Notes: a model not told the origin generated them from the sequence alone. Numbered from the stretch's first letter, positions 26,785 through 36,176 are shown. The stretch: DNA of 64,000 nucleotides from Bacillota bacterium (GCA_023443225.1 JAEZVF010000098.1:1-64000), one strand, 5' to 3'. Numbers and translations: made by a program.

Positions 26785-27779
26785 AAGTGAATATTTATTA
26801 TGGCGGCAGAGGTTTAATCGAAGACCCGACTATTTATGTTATAAATAAATTAACAGAAGTATTTAAGGAAATTCGCGTAGATGTAACTAGATATAACTTA
26901 TATGAGGAAAAGAATACTATATCTATGTTGCCCAAAACATTAAAAGATGCAGATGGTGTAATACTAGCAACCACTCTGGAATGGATGGGCATCGGCGGAT
27001 ATATGCAGCAATTTTTGGATGCATGCTGGCTTTATGCGGATAAGGAATATATCAGTAAGCTGTATATGCTTCCAGTAGTCATGTCAAACGCTTGTGGTGA
27101 GAGAGAAGCAGAAGCGACCTTAATGAATGCTTGGGAAATACTTGGTGGCATTTCCTTTAATGGTCTTTGTGCTTATGTTGATGATCATGTTGACTTTGAA
27201 ACTAATTTAGCGTATGCACAGATTATTGAGAAAAAGGCAGAATTTTTTTATAGAGTGATTAACCAAAAAACAAAATCATTGCCAACGAGTTCTTCATTAA
27301 TAAAACAAACACTATTAAAAACTGATACAATTGACTTGACCCCACAGGAAAGTGAACAACTCTCTATATATGTATCAGATGATACATACGTCAGAAAGCA
27401 GAAAGAAGATATTGAAGAACTATCACAGATCTTTAAAGGTATGCTTGGCACTCAGGATGGAGAAACAAATCAAGAGTTTATCAGAAATATAAAAGAGAGT
27501 TTCCGTCCACAGAATGATTTTTCTGCAAGTTATGCAATTACGATTATGGATACAAAAAAGACCTTGATCATTGAAGTGAATGGCACAGATCTGAACTGTT
27601 ACTACGGAGAAAAGAAGGATGCTGATGTTTCTGCTAAAACAAATCATGAAATTATGAATAAATTAGTCGGGGGAAGAATGACATTTCAAAGAGCTTTCAT
27701 GACAGGAGATTTAACTGCTAAAGGTAATTTTAAAACTCTGCGTACCTTTGATCAACTGTTTCAATTTGCTCCACTTTAA
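26781..27779 (+). CDS. Flavodoxin-like/SCP-2 fusion protein
   Basis: This 332-residue protein has an N-terminal NADPH-FMN-reductase/flavodoxin-like fold (residues 1-155; VILATTLEWMGIGGYMQQFLD). The C-terminal domain of about 100 residues resembles SCP-2 sterol-carrier domains (GGRMTFQRAFMTGDLTAKGNF, then FDQLFQF). It is co-translated with the rhomboid gene. It may carry a flavin and a lipid-like ligand. Both domain calls come from motif recognition, and the function is unknown. Confidence 0.72.
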   Translation: MKVNIYYGGRGLIEDPTIYVINKLTEVFKEIRVDVTRYNLYEEKNTISMLPKTLKDADGVILATTLEWMGIGGYMQQFLDACWLYADKEYISKLYMLPVVMSNACGEREAEATLMNAWEILGGISFNGLCAYVDDHVDFETNLAYAQIIEKKAEFFYRVINQKTKSLPTSSSLIKQTLLKTDTIDLTPQESEQLSIYVSDDTYVRKQKEDIEELSQIFKGMLGTQDGETNQEFIRNIKESFRPQNDFSASYAITIMDTKKTLIIEVNGTDLNCYYGEKKDADVSAKTNHEIMNKLVGGRMTFQRAFMTGDLTAKGNFKTLRTFDQLFQFAPL

Positions 27780-27788
27780 ATTTCAATG

Positions 27789-27821
27789 ACAAAAGACCAT
27801 CTTAAAAAGATGGTCCTTTGA
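27789..27821. terminator. Intrinsic terminator between convergent genes
   Basis: GACCATCTT pairs with AAGATGGTC around a three-base AAA loop, flanked by AAA/TTT on both sides. It can serve both the flavodoxin fusion and the convergent kinase gene. The T tracts are short. Confidence 0.7.
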
Positions 27822-27866
27822 TATCATATAGAAACTCCTTTTTTGGGTAGGAATAGCAGATTAATA

Positions 27867-28616
27867 TCAGGGCGTATTCATAATGGGTAGTTTAATTAAA
27901 AAGCTGGTTTTTTCCTCGGACGAGGTTGCTTGAATAGTACCGTTATGAGCTGTAACAATATTAGAAGAGATTGCTAGTCCTAATCCAGAGCCACCTGGTT
28001 TATATGTAACAAATGGTTCAAAGATTGTGGATAATTCATCAGCAGGGATGTATTTCCCGTTATCATGGACAGCAATTGTAATAAAAGATGGTTGAGAAAC
28101 TTTACATTCTACATTAATATAATCGCCTTTATTTGTTGCTTCAAAAGCATTTCGAATCAAATTAGTAAAGACTTGTTTAAATTTTATTTGATCAAAGGGG
28201 TAATTGGTGAAATAAGGTATGTCATCTTCGGCAATCGAAAATGTCAATTTAATACCATTTTGTTTAGCCTGAGCACCAAAGGCGTGTAATACTGATTTGA
28301 TTAAAAGAAGAAAATCTTGTTCTTGTGTTGTAACTGTTTGGCTATTGTTGTATAAACTTAACTCCGCTAATAAATCAGCTAATCCGTTAATATCTTCCAT
28401 TAGTTGCTTCCAATATTTAAAGTCCATTACTTCTGGATGATTGGACTCAATTAATTGTGCAGTACTTTTAATTAAGGTTAATGGGTTACGGAGTTCATGA
28501 GAGATTTGTGAAGTAAGCAATTTACAATCCTTGTTTGTTTTTGTAATAAAGTAAGCAAAATCCTTGTTAGCATTCATTAATTCGGTCAGCTTATTTTGTT
28601 CTTCCTTCGTATACAT
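27867..28616 (-). CDS. Orphan cytoplasmic sensor histidine kinase
   Basis: This 249-residue kinase has no membrane helices and no obvious sensor domain. The H box is SHELRNPLTLIK, the N box FTNLIRNAFEA and the G2 box GGSGLGLAIS. The G1 box reads DNGKYI, where a second glycine is usual, so ATP binding may be altered. No response regulator is adjacent, as with sporulation phosphorelay kinases. GAGGTG precedes the ATG. Confidence 0.85.
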   Translation of the reverse strand: MYTKEEQNKLTELMNANKDFAYFITKTNKDCKLLTSQISHELRNPLTLIKSTAQLIESNHPEVMDFKYWKQLMEDINGLADLLAELSLYNNSQTVTTQEQDFLLLIKSVLHAFGAQAKQNGIKLTFSIAEDDIPYFTNYPFDQIKFKQVFTNLIRNAFEATNKGDYINVECKVSQPSFITIAVHDNGKYIPADELSTIFEPFVTYKPGGSGLGLAISSNIVTAHNGTIQATSSEEKTSFLIKLPIMNTP

Positions 28617-28780
28617 TTTTCTTCACCTCCTAAGAACATATTAGCAGAATTAGGAGTTTTATACAATATAAACTCATTTACAAGAAACGACGATATTTTT
28701 TTAAAAATACTATAAGATGTTAAGCTTTTATCAATGGACAATTAAAAATTGTAAAATTATAAGTTTTAGGAGGAAGAATA

Positions 28781-29200
28781 ATGGATAAAAACTGTATATT
28801 TTGTAAGATAATTGGGAATGAAATTCCATCTTCAACAATATATGAAGATGAAAAATTTAGGGTAATAATGGATATTTCGCCTGCCGCGAAAGGTCATGCT
28901 ATAATGATCGCGAAGAACCATATTCAGGATATCTTTGAATTGGATATAGAGACAGCGAAAGATGCATTCATAGTTGCATCAAAAGTAGCGAAAGCAATGA
29001 AAGATGAGCTGCATTGTGATGGAATCAATATACTCCAGAATAATGGTGAAGCAGCAGGACAAACGGTGTTTCATTTTCACATTCATATAATACCGAGATT
29101 TGAAAATGACTCTGTTGTTTTTACCTACAAATCAGTAAAATATGGAGAAGGAGAAGCTGGAATTTTAGCAGAAGCAATACGTAAGAGGATAGAACAATAA
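28781..29200 (+). CDS. HIT family hydrolase
   Basis: This 139-residue histidine-triad nucleotide hydrolase/transferase has the N-terminal CIFCKIIGNEIPSS and the active-site triad VFHFHIHIIPRF. AGGAGGAAG precedes the ATG. It is a cytoplasmic HinT/Hit-like protein, monocistronic and followed by a strong terminator. The substrate is unknown. Confidence 0.93.
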   Translation: MDKNCIFCKIIGNEIPSSTIYEDEKFRVIMDISPAAKGHAIMIAKNHIQDIFELDIETAKDAFIVASKVAKAMKDELHCDGINILQNNGEAAGQTVFHFHIHIIPRFENDSVVFTYKSVKYGEGEAGILAEAIRKRIEQ

Positions 29201-29231
29201 TTTTTATAGCTTTACCAGTTTACAAAATAAA

Positions 29232-29269
29232 AAACCACGAGCTGTCATTAAGCCTGACGCTCGTGGTTT
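29232..29269 (+). terminator. Intrinsic terminator after the HIT gene
   Basis: AAACCACGAGC (29232-29242) pairs with GCTCGTGGTTT (29259-29269). GTCA/TGAC extends the stem inside with one bulged base. A T-rich stretch is present at the foot. Confidence 0.85.
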
Positions 29270-29347
29270 ATGTTGTTGAAGTGATAAACAATCTAGTGTG
29301 CAGGGGGCATATAGACAAATGGGCAAAGTCGCAAATAAGATTGTTCT

Positions 29348-30412
29348 TTACTTGGAGGTTTCCTTGATGATTCCAATAATAGTTTCAATAGAATTATTCA
29401 ATTTACTTTGGTTCATTGTATCAATATATTGTTTTTTGTTACTATATACATTTTTTACGGCATCTAGTAATGATTCAGGGGTAAGTGCTTCTTCTTTTAT
29501 GACATAACTATAACCTTGACGTTCAAAGGATTCTGCATTTAATATCTGATCACCGCGGCTAGAGGCGGCAGATAAAGGGATTAGTATGTGAGGTTTACGA
29601 AGTGCTAACAATTCACAGATAGCATTGGCTCCAGCTCTTGAGATAACAATATCTGCAGCATCTAAAAGATCACTCAATTCTTTTTTTATATATTCAAATT
29701 GTATATAACCAGGTGTATGGTTTAGTTTGTCATCTGTTTTATCCTTACCGCATAAATGAACTACTTGATATTCTTCTAACAAGGTGGGGAGTATGCTGCG
29801 GACAGCTTCGTTTACAATTACAGAACCTGTACTTCCGCCGATAACCAAAATAACCGGTTTGTTTGCGGAGAATCCACAGAAATTCAAACCGTTTAATTTA
29901 TTACCAGAAAATAATTCCTGACGGATTGGAGTTCCCGTAAGAGCGGCCTTCCCTTCAGGAAGATACTTTATAGTCTCAGGGAAATTAGCACAAATTTTAC
30001 TGGCGGATGGAATACAAATCTTATTAGCCAAGCCAGGTGTCATATCTGATTCGTGTATAATAGAAGGTATTCCTCTGCGTTTGGCTGCAAGAACCACAGG
30101 AACAGTTACGAAACCGCCTTTTGAAAAGATAATATCCGGATTTAGTTTTTTTAATATAGAAGAAGCTTCCCAAAAGCCTTTTAAAACTTTAAAAGGATCG
30201 CTGAAATTCTTGGGGTCAAAATAGCGTCTTAATTTACCAGAGGATATTCCATAATAAGGGATACCAAGTTCTTCAATTAACTTGCGTTCGATTCCCTCAT
30301 AAGATCCGATATAGTGAACATCATAACCTTCTTTTTTTAGAGCAGGAAGAAGTGCAATATTTGGTGTTACATGTCCAGCAGTACCGCCACCAGTTAAAAC
30401 GATTCGCTTCAT
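29348..30412 (-). CDS. murG: UDP-GlcNAc:lipid II precursor transferase MurG
   Basis: MurG adds GlcNAc to undecaprenyl-PP-MurNAc-pentapeptide to make lipid II at the inner membrane face. This 354-residue protein shows GGGTAGHVTPNIAL near the N-terminus, FSKGGFVTVPVVLAA, HESDMTPGLANK and the donor-site region VISRAGANAICELLAL. The ATG at 30412 lies eight bases after GGAGG and overlaps the end of the TSCPD gene by four bases. MurG is outside the usual dcw cluster, as in several Lachnospiraceae. Confidence 0.95.
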   Translation of the reverse strand: MKRIVLTGGGTAGHVTPNIALLPALKKEGYDVHYIGSYEGIERKLIEELGIPYYGISSGKLRRYFDPKNFSDPFKVLKGFWEASSILKKLNPDIIFSKGGFVTVPVVLAAKRRGIPSIIHESDMTPGLANKICIPSASKICANFPETIKYLPEGKAALTGTPIRQELFSGNKLNGLNFCGFSANKPVILVIGGSTGSVIVNEAVRSILPTLLEEYQVVHLCGKDKTDDKLNHTPGYIQFEYIKKELSDLLDAADIVISRAGANAICELLALRKPHILIPLSAASSRGDQILNAESFERQGYSYVIKEEALTPESLLDAVKNVYSNKKQYIDTMNQSKLNNSIETIIGIIKETSK

Positions 30413-30654
30413 TCTTTGTTCCTCCATTCTTTTAGAGCTTTGCATAACTGATCAGGGCAAGAGGTAGATCGGTAACCACATTTTGTCCCTTCTAATCTGG
30501 AGATGACTTCATCTATTGACATTCCGGCAACTAATTTGGATATGCCGGAAGAATTGCCTGAACATCCACCTTTGAATTGAACGGATTTTATGATATTATT
30601 TTCAATTTCAAAATTAATTTCGGAACAGCATACGCCGGATGTTTTATAAATCAT
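30409..30654 (-). CDS. TSCPD domain protein (TIGR03905-like)
   Basis: This 81-residue protein has the motif VQFKGGCSGNSSGISKLV and the C-terminal TSCPDQLCKAL, which gives the TSCPD domain its name. Cysteines near residues 9-10, 31, 59, 66 and 71 may bind a metal. The related domain forms the C-terminal part of B12-dependent ribonucleotide reductases. It is translationally coupled to murG. Function unknown. Confidence 0.85.
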   Translation of the reverse strand: MIYKTSGVCCSEINFEIENNIIKSVQFKGGCSGNSSGISKLVAGMSIDEVISRLEGTKCGYRSTSCPDQLCKALKEWRNKE

Positions 30655-30833
30655 ATTAAATTCCTTCCTTATGTAGAAATATTCCTATCACATAGAATAT
30701 AGTATTGTAAAAGACAATGTCAGTTTAACATTTCCTATTATAACATTTATTTTATGTTACGCAAGAATGAATTTTAAAGGGATATGTTATAAAAGAACAA
30801 GACGACTATACAAATAGGCATGTGATATTATCC

Positions 30834-30862
30834 TTGTTAAATAATATGATTTCAGATATAAT
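30834..30862 (+). promoter_or_regulatory. Putative mtnN promoter
   Basis: TTGTTA (30834-30839), a 17-base spacer and consensus TATAAT (30857-30862) lie about 32 bp upstream of the gene start. Confidence 0.65.
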
Positions 30863-30894
30863 ACAAGAACAGTAGATAAGGAGGTTTCTTGCTT

Positions 30895-31593
30895 ATGAAT
30901 AGAATAGGTATAATTGGAGCGATGGATGAAGAAGTTAGTCAGATAAAGTCAATGATGACGAATGCGCAGTTGGCGGTAAAAGCGAGCATGGAATTTAATT
31001 CAGGTACTCTTGGAGGGAAAGAAATTGTAGTAGTACGCTCCGGTATTGGAAAAGTCAATGCAGCGGTATGTACACAGATTTTGATTGATGAATACAATGT
31101 TGAGGCAGTAATTAATACCGGTATCGCGGGCTCATTAAAGAATGAAATAAATATTGGAGATATGGTGTTATCGACGGATGCTTTACAGCATGATGTAGAT
31201 GCAACTGAATTTGGATATGACTATGGCATCATACCAAGAATGGAAACATCGGTTTTTTTAGCGGATTCTAAACTCTTAGAAATAGCATCTTCCGTATGTA
31301 AAAATGTTAATCCAGATATTAATGTATTTTTGGGAAGGGTAGTTAGCGGAGACCAATTCATAGGAGATAAGACCAAGAAGGATTGGATTGCAAATAGATT
31401 TCAGGGCTATTGTACCGAAATGGAGGGAGCTGCCATTGCTCAAACAGCTTACTTAAACAACATTCCATTTCTCATTGTACGTGCTATATCTGATAAAGCA
31501 GATGATAGTGCCCAAATGGATTATTCGGACTTTGAGGCGAAAGCAATAGAGCATTCAGTGAACTTAATGTCTGCACTGATACCAGTTTTATAA
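30895..31593 (+). CDS. mtnN: 5'-methylthioadenosine/S-adenosylhomocysteine nucleosidase
   Basis: MtnN (Pfs) removes adenine from MTA, SAH and 5'-deoxyadenosine, releasing methylthioribose, S-ribosylhomocysteine or 5-deoxyribose. The 232-residue protein has IGIIGAMDEEV, INTGIAGSL, the purine-site GDQFI and EMEGAAIAQ, and the catalytic SDKADD. The ATG at 30895 is ten bases after GAGG; a TTG six bases upstream is possible. It stands alone, but its products are the expected substrates of the mtnK-mtnA pathway 13 kb downstream. Confidence 0.94.
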   Translation: MNRIGIIGAMDEEVSQIKSMMTNAQLAVKASMEFNSGTLGGKEIVVVRSGIGKVNAAVCTQILIDEYNVEAVINTGIAGSLKNEINIGDMVLSTDALQHDVDATEFGYDYGIIPRMETSVFLADSKLLEIASSVCKNVNPDINVFLGRVVSGDQFIGDKTKKDWIANRFQGYCTEMEGAAIAQTAYLNNIPFLIVRAISDKADDSAQMDYSDFEAKAIEHSVNLMSALIPVL

Positions 31594-31853
31594 TTAAATC
31601 TAGTTTAAGACTTTAAATTGAAAGATATAAATAAGGTTAGGCTTGGACAATATTTTATAGACCTCAAGAGACATTTATTTACATGATGTGCTATCAAATC
31701 CTTTAAAATTTAACTTTTGGGCTGGAAGGAAATATAATATTGAACAAGAATGACATATTTTGTCAAACGAATCTTAGATCCCCACTCTTTTCAAATAAGC
31801 AGTTATTCGGTATAATAATTGTAAATTATTGGTAAAGGGAAGGGGATTTTTCT

Positions 31854-33170
31854 GTGGTAAAAGAATTATATGAAAAACAGGTTTTTATTTGCATAATGCT
31901 GGGCCTTTGTGCATGCGGTATTTTAGTAAAAATACTATTGGACATTGTGTATAGGCGTCTTATAAGAGCCTCGGATAATATGGGTACGTCAAAAAATAAA
32001 TTAACGCTAATGATGAAAAAGAAATTTGAGACCTGCTATAAACTAAAGATAGGTGTTAATAATGTGGATATATTTGTGGATAAGTATGTATATCGTCATA
32101 GATTTGGTGGAATCTTATTATCAACATGGGAAAATATTAGTGGACAAGTTCTAATGCTATGTCTTCTAATTGGCTCAACTAGCTCGGTTTTAGGCCTCAT
32201 TTACGAATGTGGAAAAGACGCCATACTACGTTCCTTCTCCGTGGGTATCCTAACGAGTGGATTGTTGATAGTTTTAGAAGGTATGCTGAATACCTCCACA
32301 AAAAAAGAATTGATACGTTTGAATATGAAGGATTACTTAGAGAACTTTTTCAAAGTAAGGTTAGAACAAGAACTCTTACATCCAGAGTTAATACAGCAAT
32401 ACAAAAATGAATTACGCCTTCAAGAAGGAGATGCTTTAGCAGTTAATTCGTCCTATGGTAATGAAACTGCTGTACAATCGGACTTAAAATCAGAGAGGCG
32501 CACTGCTAAAATTCAGCAAAAAGAAGAAAAGCGATTGGAAAAAGAAAATAGTAAAAAAGCCCAAAAGGCTGCCCGTGAGAAGTCTATAGAAGAAAAGAAA
32601 CTTGCAAAAGAAAAGAAACAAGAGGAGCTGGAGCAAAAAAGAATAGCGGCTCGGGAGATGCAAGAGAGAATTCAGAGAGAAGCCAAATTGGCAATAGAAA
32701 AGAAAAGAGAGGCTGAAAGAGCAGAGATTGCACAAAAAAAGGCAGAGATCAGAGCAGAAGAAGCACGTATGAAGGAAGAAAAGCGCAGACAAGAAGAAAT
32801 TAAAAAAGCATTATTAATAGAAAAGCAATCCATAAAAGAAGGAAAGCAAAAGAACGCTCCTAAACAAAAAACAATTGCCCAAGAAAGAAAAGAAAGTTTA
32901 AAGAAAGAGATTCAAGAGCGTAGATCTTCGATAGGAAATGAAAGTACCTTTAATACTACAGATACAGTTGCTCAAGATGCCTTTGATTCTGTAGAAAAGG
33001 GCAAACCAGCGACGATTACAACGGTACCGGTAGAGAAATTAAAGTTAGAAAAATATACAATAAAAGAAACACCCAACGTTCCTACCAGGATTCATAGCAA
33101 ACGGAAGAAGCAAGCAGATCCAACCGAGGAAAAATTAATTGAAGACATTTTAAAAGAGTTCTTGGCTTAA
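31854..33170 (+). CDS. Membrane protein with long charged coiled coil
   Basis: I do not recognise this 438-residue protein. It has an N-terminal helix (residues 8-32), two more near 92-135, and a cytoplasmic-type tail. Residues about 215-345 are extremely rich in Lys, Glu, Arg, Ala and Gln and should form a long coiled coil. It starts at GTG eight bases after AAGGGG. The topology resembles the membrane part of Tad/T2SF platform proteins (paired helices near 92-135), but no T2SF motif is present. Neighbours give no hint. Confidence 0.6.
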   Translation: MVKELYEKQVFICIMLGLCACGILVKILLDIVYRRLIRASDNMGTSKNKLTLMMKKKFETCYKLKIGVNNVDIFVDKYVYRHRFGGILLSTWENISGQVLMLCLLIGSTSSVLGLIYECGKDAILRSFSVGILTSGLLIVLEGMLNTSTKKELIRLNMKDYLENFFKVRLEQELLHPELIQQYKNELRLQEGDALAVNSSYGNETAVQSDLKSERRTAKIQQKEEKRLEKENSKKAQKAAREKSIEEKKLAKEKKQEELEQKRIAAREMQERIQREAKLAIEKKREAERAEIAQKKAEIRAEEARMKEEKRRQEEIKKALLIEKQSIKEGKQKNAPKQKTIAQERKESLKKEIQERRSSIGNESTFNTTDTVAQDAFDSVEKGKPATITTVPVEKLKLEKYTIKETPNVPTRIHSKRKKQADPTEEKLIEDILKEFLA

Positions 33171-33313
33171 AACAGTTTAATAAAATCTGAGCTATATTAT
33201 AAAAAAAGTAAAAAGAGATTGATAATCACGCACGCATTTGATAGAATAAGTAGGAATATTATAGAAAATAGAGGATAAAATAAGCAGTTAGAATGCTAAA
33301 GGAGTGCATGATT

Positions 33314-34663
33314 ATGAACAATAAGGTTACATTTGATTATTCGGCAGCAAAAGGGTTTATCAACGACTCTGAAATAGAGATGATAGAAAAGCTTGCAGAA
33401 AATGCAAAGGAAGAATTACTGAATAGAACTGGTGCGGGAAATGATTTTTTAGGTTGGATTGATTTGCCTGTAGACTACGATAAAGAAGAGTTTAGCCGCA
33501 TTCAGTCTGCTGCTAAGAAAATTCAACAGGATTCGGATATATTATTAGTAATTGGAATCGGTGGTTCTTATCTGGGAGCTAGAGCAGCGATTGAATTTTT
33601 AAGACACAGCTTTTATAATTCGGTATCTAAGGAAGTTAGAAAAACACCAGAAATTTATTATGTAGGAAACAATATCAGCAGTACGTATATCAAGCACTTG
33701 TTAGATGTGATTGGAGACAGAGATTTCTCCATTAATATGATCAGTAAGTCAGGTACAACGACTGAGCCTGCAATTGCGTTTCGTGTATTTAAGAAACTTT
33801 TAATAGAAAAGTATGGTAAAGCAGGTGCTGCAGATAGAATATATGCTACTACGGATAAGTCGAAAGGTGCATTAAAGAATCTTGCAAACGAAGAGGGCTA
33901 TGAAAGTTTTGTTGTACCGGATGATGTAGGTGGTCGTTTCTCAGTATTAACTGCGGTTGGTTTATTACCGATTGCTGTAAGCGGTGCAGATATATCTAAG
34001 CTGATGGCTGGAGCTGCCTCCATGAGAGAACGTTGCTTATGCAATTCCTTTGATACCAATGACTCTGTACAATATGCTGCAATTCGTAACATATTATTAA
34101 GAAAAGGTAAGAATATCGAAATACTTGCTAATTATGAGCCATCTCTTCATTATGTGTCCGAATGGTGGAAACAATTATATGGAGAGAGCGAAGGAAAAGA
34201 TCAGAAAGGTATCTTCCCTGCAGCAGTTGACTTGACAACAGATCTTCATTCCATGGGACAATTTATTCAAGATGGACAAAGAACGATGTTTGAAACGGTA
34301 GTAAATCTTGAAAAGTCCAGCTGTGAGATTATATTGGATGAGGAAGAGGTTGACTTAGATGGTCTGAACTATTTAGCTGGCAAGAGCGTTGATTTTATTA
34401 ATAAGAGCGCGATGAAGGGGACAAGATTAGCACATACGGATGGAAATGTTCCAAACCTTATTGTAAACCTCCCAGAACAAAGCGAATTCTATTTAGGTGA
34501 ACTATTCTACTTCTTTGAATTTGCATGTGGTGTTAGTGGTTATATGCTAGGCGTTAATCCTTTTGATCAGCCGGGAGTTGAAAGTTATAAAAAGAATATG
34601 TTTGCTCTTCTTGGCAAACCAGGATATGAGAAACAAAGAGAAGAGTTGCTAAAGAGGTTATAA
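33314..34663 (+). CDS. pgi: Glucose-6-phosphate isomerase
   Basis: This 449-residue glycolytic enzyme interconverts glucose-6-phosphate and fructose-6-phosphate. Visible signatures are VIGIGGSYLGARAA, MISKSGTTTEPAIAFR, the catalytic region VVPDDVGGRFSVLTAVG, and GVNPFDQPGVESYKKN at the C-terminus. The ATG at 33314 follows GGAG by nine bases. Two earlier in-frame starts are less likely. It would take glucan-derived hexose phosphate into glycolysis. A strong terminator follows. Confidence 0.96.
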   Translation: MNNKVTFDYSAAKGFINDSEIEMIEKLAENAKEELLNRTGAGNDFLGWIDLPVDYDKEEFSRIQSAAKKIQQDSDILLVIGIGGSYLGARAAIEFLRHSFYNSVSKEVRKTPEIYYVGNNISSTYIKHLLDVIGDRDFSINMISKSGTTTEPAIAFRVFKKLLIEKYGKAGAADRIYATTDKSKGALKNLANEEGYESFVVPDDVGGRFSVLTAVGLLPIAVSGADISKLMAGAASMRERCLCNSFDTNDSVQYAAIRNILLRKGKNIEILANYEPSLHYVSEWWKQLYGESEGKDQKGIFPAAVDLTTDLHSMGQFIQDGQRTMFETVVNLEKSSCEIILDEEEVDLDGLNYLAGKSVDFINKSAMKGTRLAHTDGNVPNLIVNLPEQSEFYLGELFYFFEFACGVSGYMLGVNPFDQPGVESYKKNMFALLGKPGYEKQREELLKRL

Positions 34664-34698
34664 TAAGAGTGTATTAGAAACTGAAAAGTGAATTATAT

Positions 34699-34746
34699 AA
34701 AGAGGTTCGTTCAGACTTAAGTTTTTCTTTGAACGAACCTCTTTTT
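34699..34746 (+). terminator. Intrinsic terminator after pgi
   Basis: AAAGAGGTTCGTTC (34699-34712) pairs with GAACGAACCTCTTT (34731-34744) and is followed by T residues. It can also act for the convergent peptidase gene. Confidence 0.88.
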
Positions 34747-34771
34747 GTTTATAAAAACAAAGGATATATTC

Positions 34772-35656
34772 TTATTTTAAAGTTTTTTGAAAATGTTGAT
34801 AATCTTTATTACGCCAAGTGCCGCCCCAAGTAAAGCCACGTTTTATGAAAGCTTGATAACATAAATCCTTTTTCTTAATATAATAGGGACAATCTAGAGT
34901 ACGGTCAACATATTCAATGGCTTCTTCTGGTGAAACATTGCTCCCTTTCTTTGAAGACTGAACATATGGATTATACAAAGGATTAATATCAACAGCTAAC
35001 CCTAAGGCGTGCTTAGAAAGGTTGGTGGATCCGGCTATTGTTCTGTAATTAAAGGAAGAGGTATTATTGGCCGCCATGGAAGCGTCATCATCAGCATCAA
35101 ACTCATCTACTAATAGCATTTGCTCGATAGGATATTTTGCAGTATAAAGTTCTTTGAAAATATCAACGATATCTGCGGCAATCGCTTTATTGACAATGAG
35201 TTCGCCAATATGTATTTCATCATCAAAACCATAGTGCAATACTCTAACATATCGTAACTCTTCATAGGGTACGGTGCAGTCCTCTCCATAAGAGTTTCCT
35301 GTGATTCTGGACTTAATGTCATCTTTAATTTTTTCATAATAAAAAGCGGTATCTGGCGTTTTGCCTTCTATTTTCGTAATATCTATAATTGTTCCGGCAG
35401 ATAACGTTCGCATGTCTCTGCGGGATAAAATGTTATTTTTCTTTTTGGTATTATTAATTTGAATAGTAGTATAGTTGGAAGTTACCACGGTATCGGTCTT
35501 TCTTGTTTGATACATATGGATTTCTTGGTCATTGCTTTCCTTATTAATAGAATTTATTTGCGTTGGATCATTCAAAGTAAGATGAAGGATGATGGAACAC
35601 AAGAAAAACATGCCGGTTCCTATGAAAAAGTATTTTACAATATGTCGTTTCTTCAT
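34772..35656 (-). CDS. M15 family peptidase (VanY/endopeptidase-like)
   Basis: This 294-residue protein has a single N-terminal membrane helix (residues 8-28), so it is exported and anchored, with a linker and a C-terminal M15 domain. The metal-site motifs are SKHALGLAVDIN and DYQHFQK. M15 enzymes cut peptidoglycan peptides (D,D-carboxypeptidase or L,D-endopeptidase). It may be co-transcribed with the small gene upstream on the same strand. Confidence 0.85.
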   Translation of the reverse strand: MKKRHIVKYFFIGTGMFFLCSIILHLTLNDPTQINSINKESNDQEIHMYQTRKTDTVVTSNYTTIQINNTKKKNNILSRRDMRTLSAGTIIDITKIEGKTPDTAFYYEKIKDDIKSRITGNSYGEDCTVPYEELRYVRVLHYGFDDEIHIGELIVNKAIAADIVDIFKELYTAKYPIEQMLLVDEFDADDDASMAANNTSSFNYRTIAGSTNLSKHALGLAVDINPLYNPYVQSSKKGSNVSPEEAIEYVDRTLDCPYYIKKKDLCYQAFIKRGFTWGGTWRNKDYQHFQKTLK

Positions 35657-35691
35657 AATAATTCCTTTCTATCTAATGGAACTCTAGTAAA

Positions 35692-35961
35692 TTACCCTTC
35701 TTCAATTACCTGTATTTCAAGAAAGTCAAAATCAATTGGATCTATGAAATTATCTTGATAAAATCTAGTCTTGTCGTGCTTTTTAAAATCTGCAATGGTG
35801 GAATCTAACCAGATCGGTTTGGATAAGTCAAACTGATAGCATATTTCTTCTATGGCAGAGAATATTTTACGGGTACGGTTCAAATCAGAACTGTCATTAC
35901 ATATTACAATGTCCCGTAACATTCGATTGTCTTTGAAAACTTTGGCCCATAAGCGGAACAT
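35692..35961 (-). CDS. Small protein of unknown function
   Basis: This 89-residue soluble protein begins MFRLWAKVFKDNRMLRD. It has no motif I can name, no signal peptide and no membrane helix. AAAGGAGATTCC precedes the ATG on the minus strand, which supports expression. It lies 35 bases upstream of the M15 peptidase gene and is probably co-transcribed. Confidence 0.65.
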   Translation of the reverse strand: MFRLWAKVFKDNRMLRDIVICNDSSDLNRTRKIFSAIEEICYQFDLSKPIWLDSTIADFKKHDKTRFYQDNFIDPIDFDFLEIQVIEEG

Positions 35962-36147
35962 AAGGAATCTCCTTTCAAAATCATTAAAATAATAGATATA
36001 ATATAAAAATCTATCAGGAATTTAAGTATAACACTTCATTTCTTGTTTTAGAACCCCTATTTATAAGCAAGCTAATAGTAAATATTTAACACAACAACAA
36101 AAAAGCATAAAACCACACATGAATAGACACAAATATGGCAAGAACTA

Positions 36148-36176
36148 TTGAAACTGTACAATTATTATGGTAAAAT
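36148..36176 (+). promoter_or_regulatory. Putative promoter of the chemoreceptor-dhaKL operon
   Basis: TTGAAA (36148-36153), a 17-base spacer and TAAAAT (36171-36176) lie 42 bp upstream of the chemoreceptor start in a 257-bp gap that is otherwise featureless. Confidence 0.55.

Noticed and set aside
29298..29507. Plus-strand 69-residue frame at the 3' end of murG
   Set aside because: It is antisense to the conserved murG coding sequence, and has no ribosome site.
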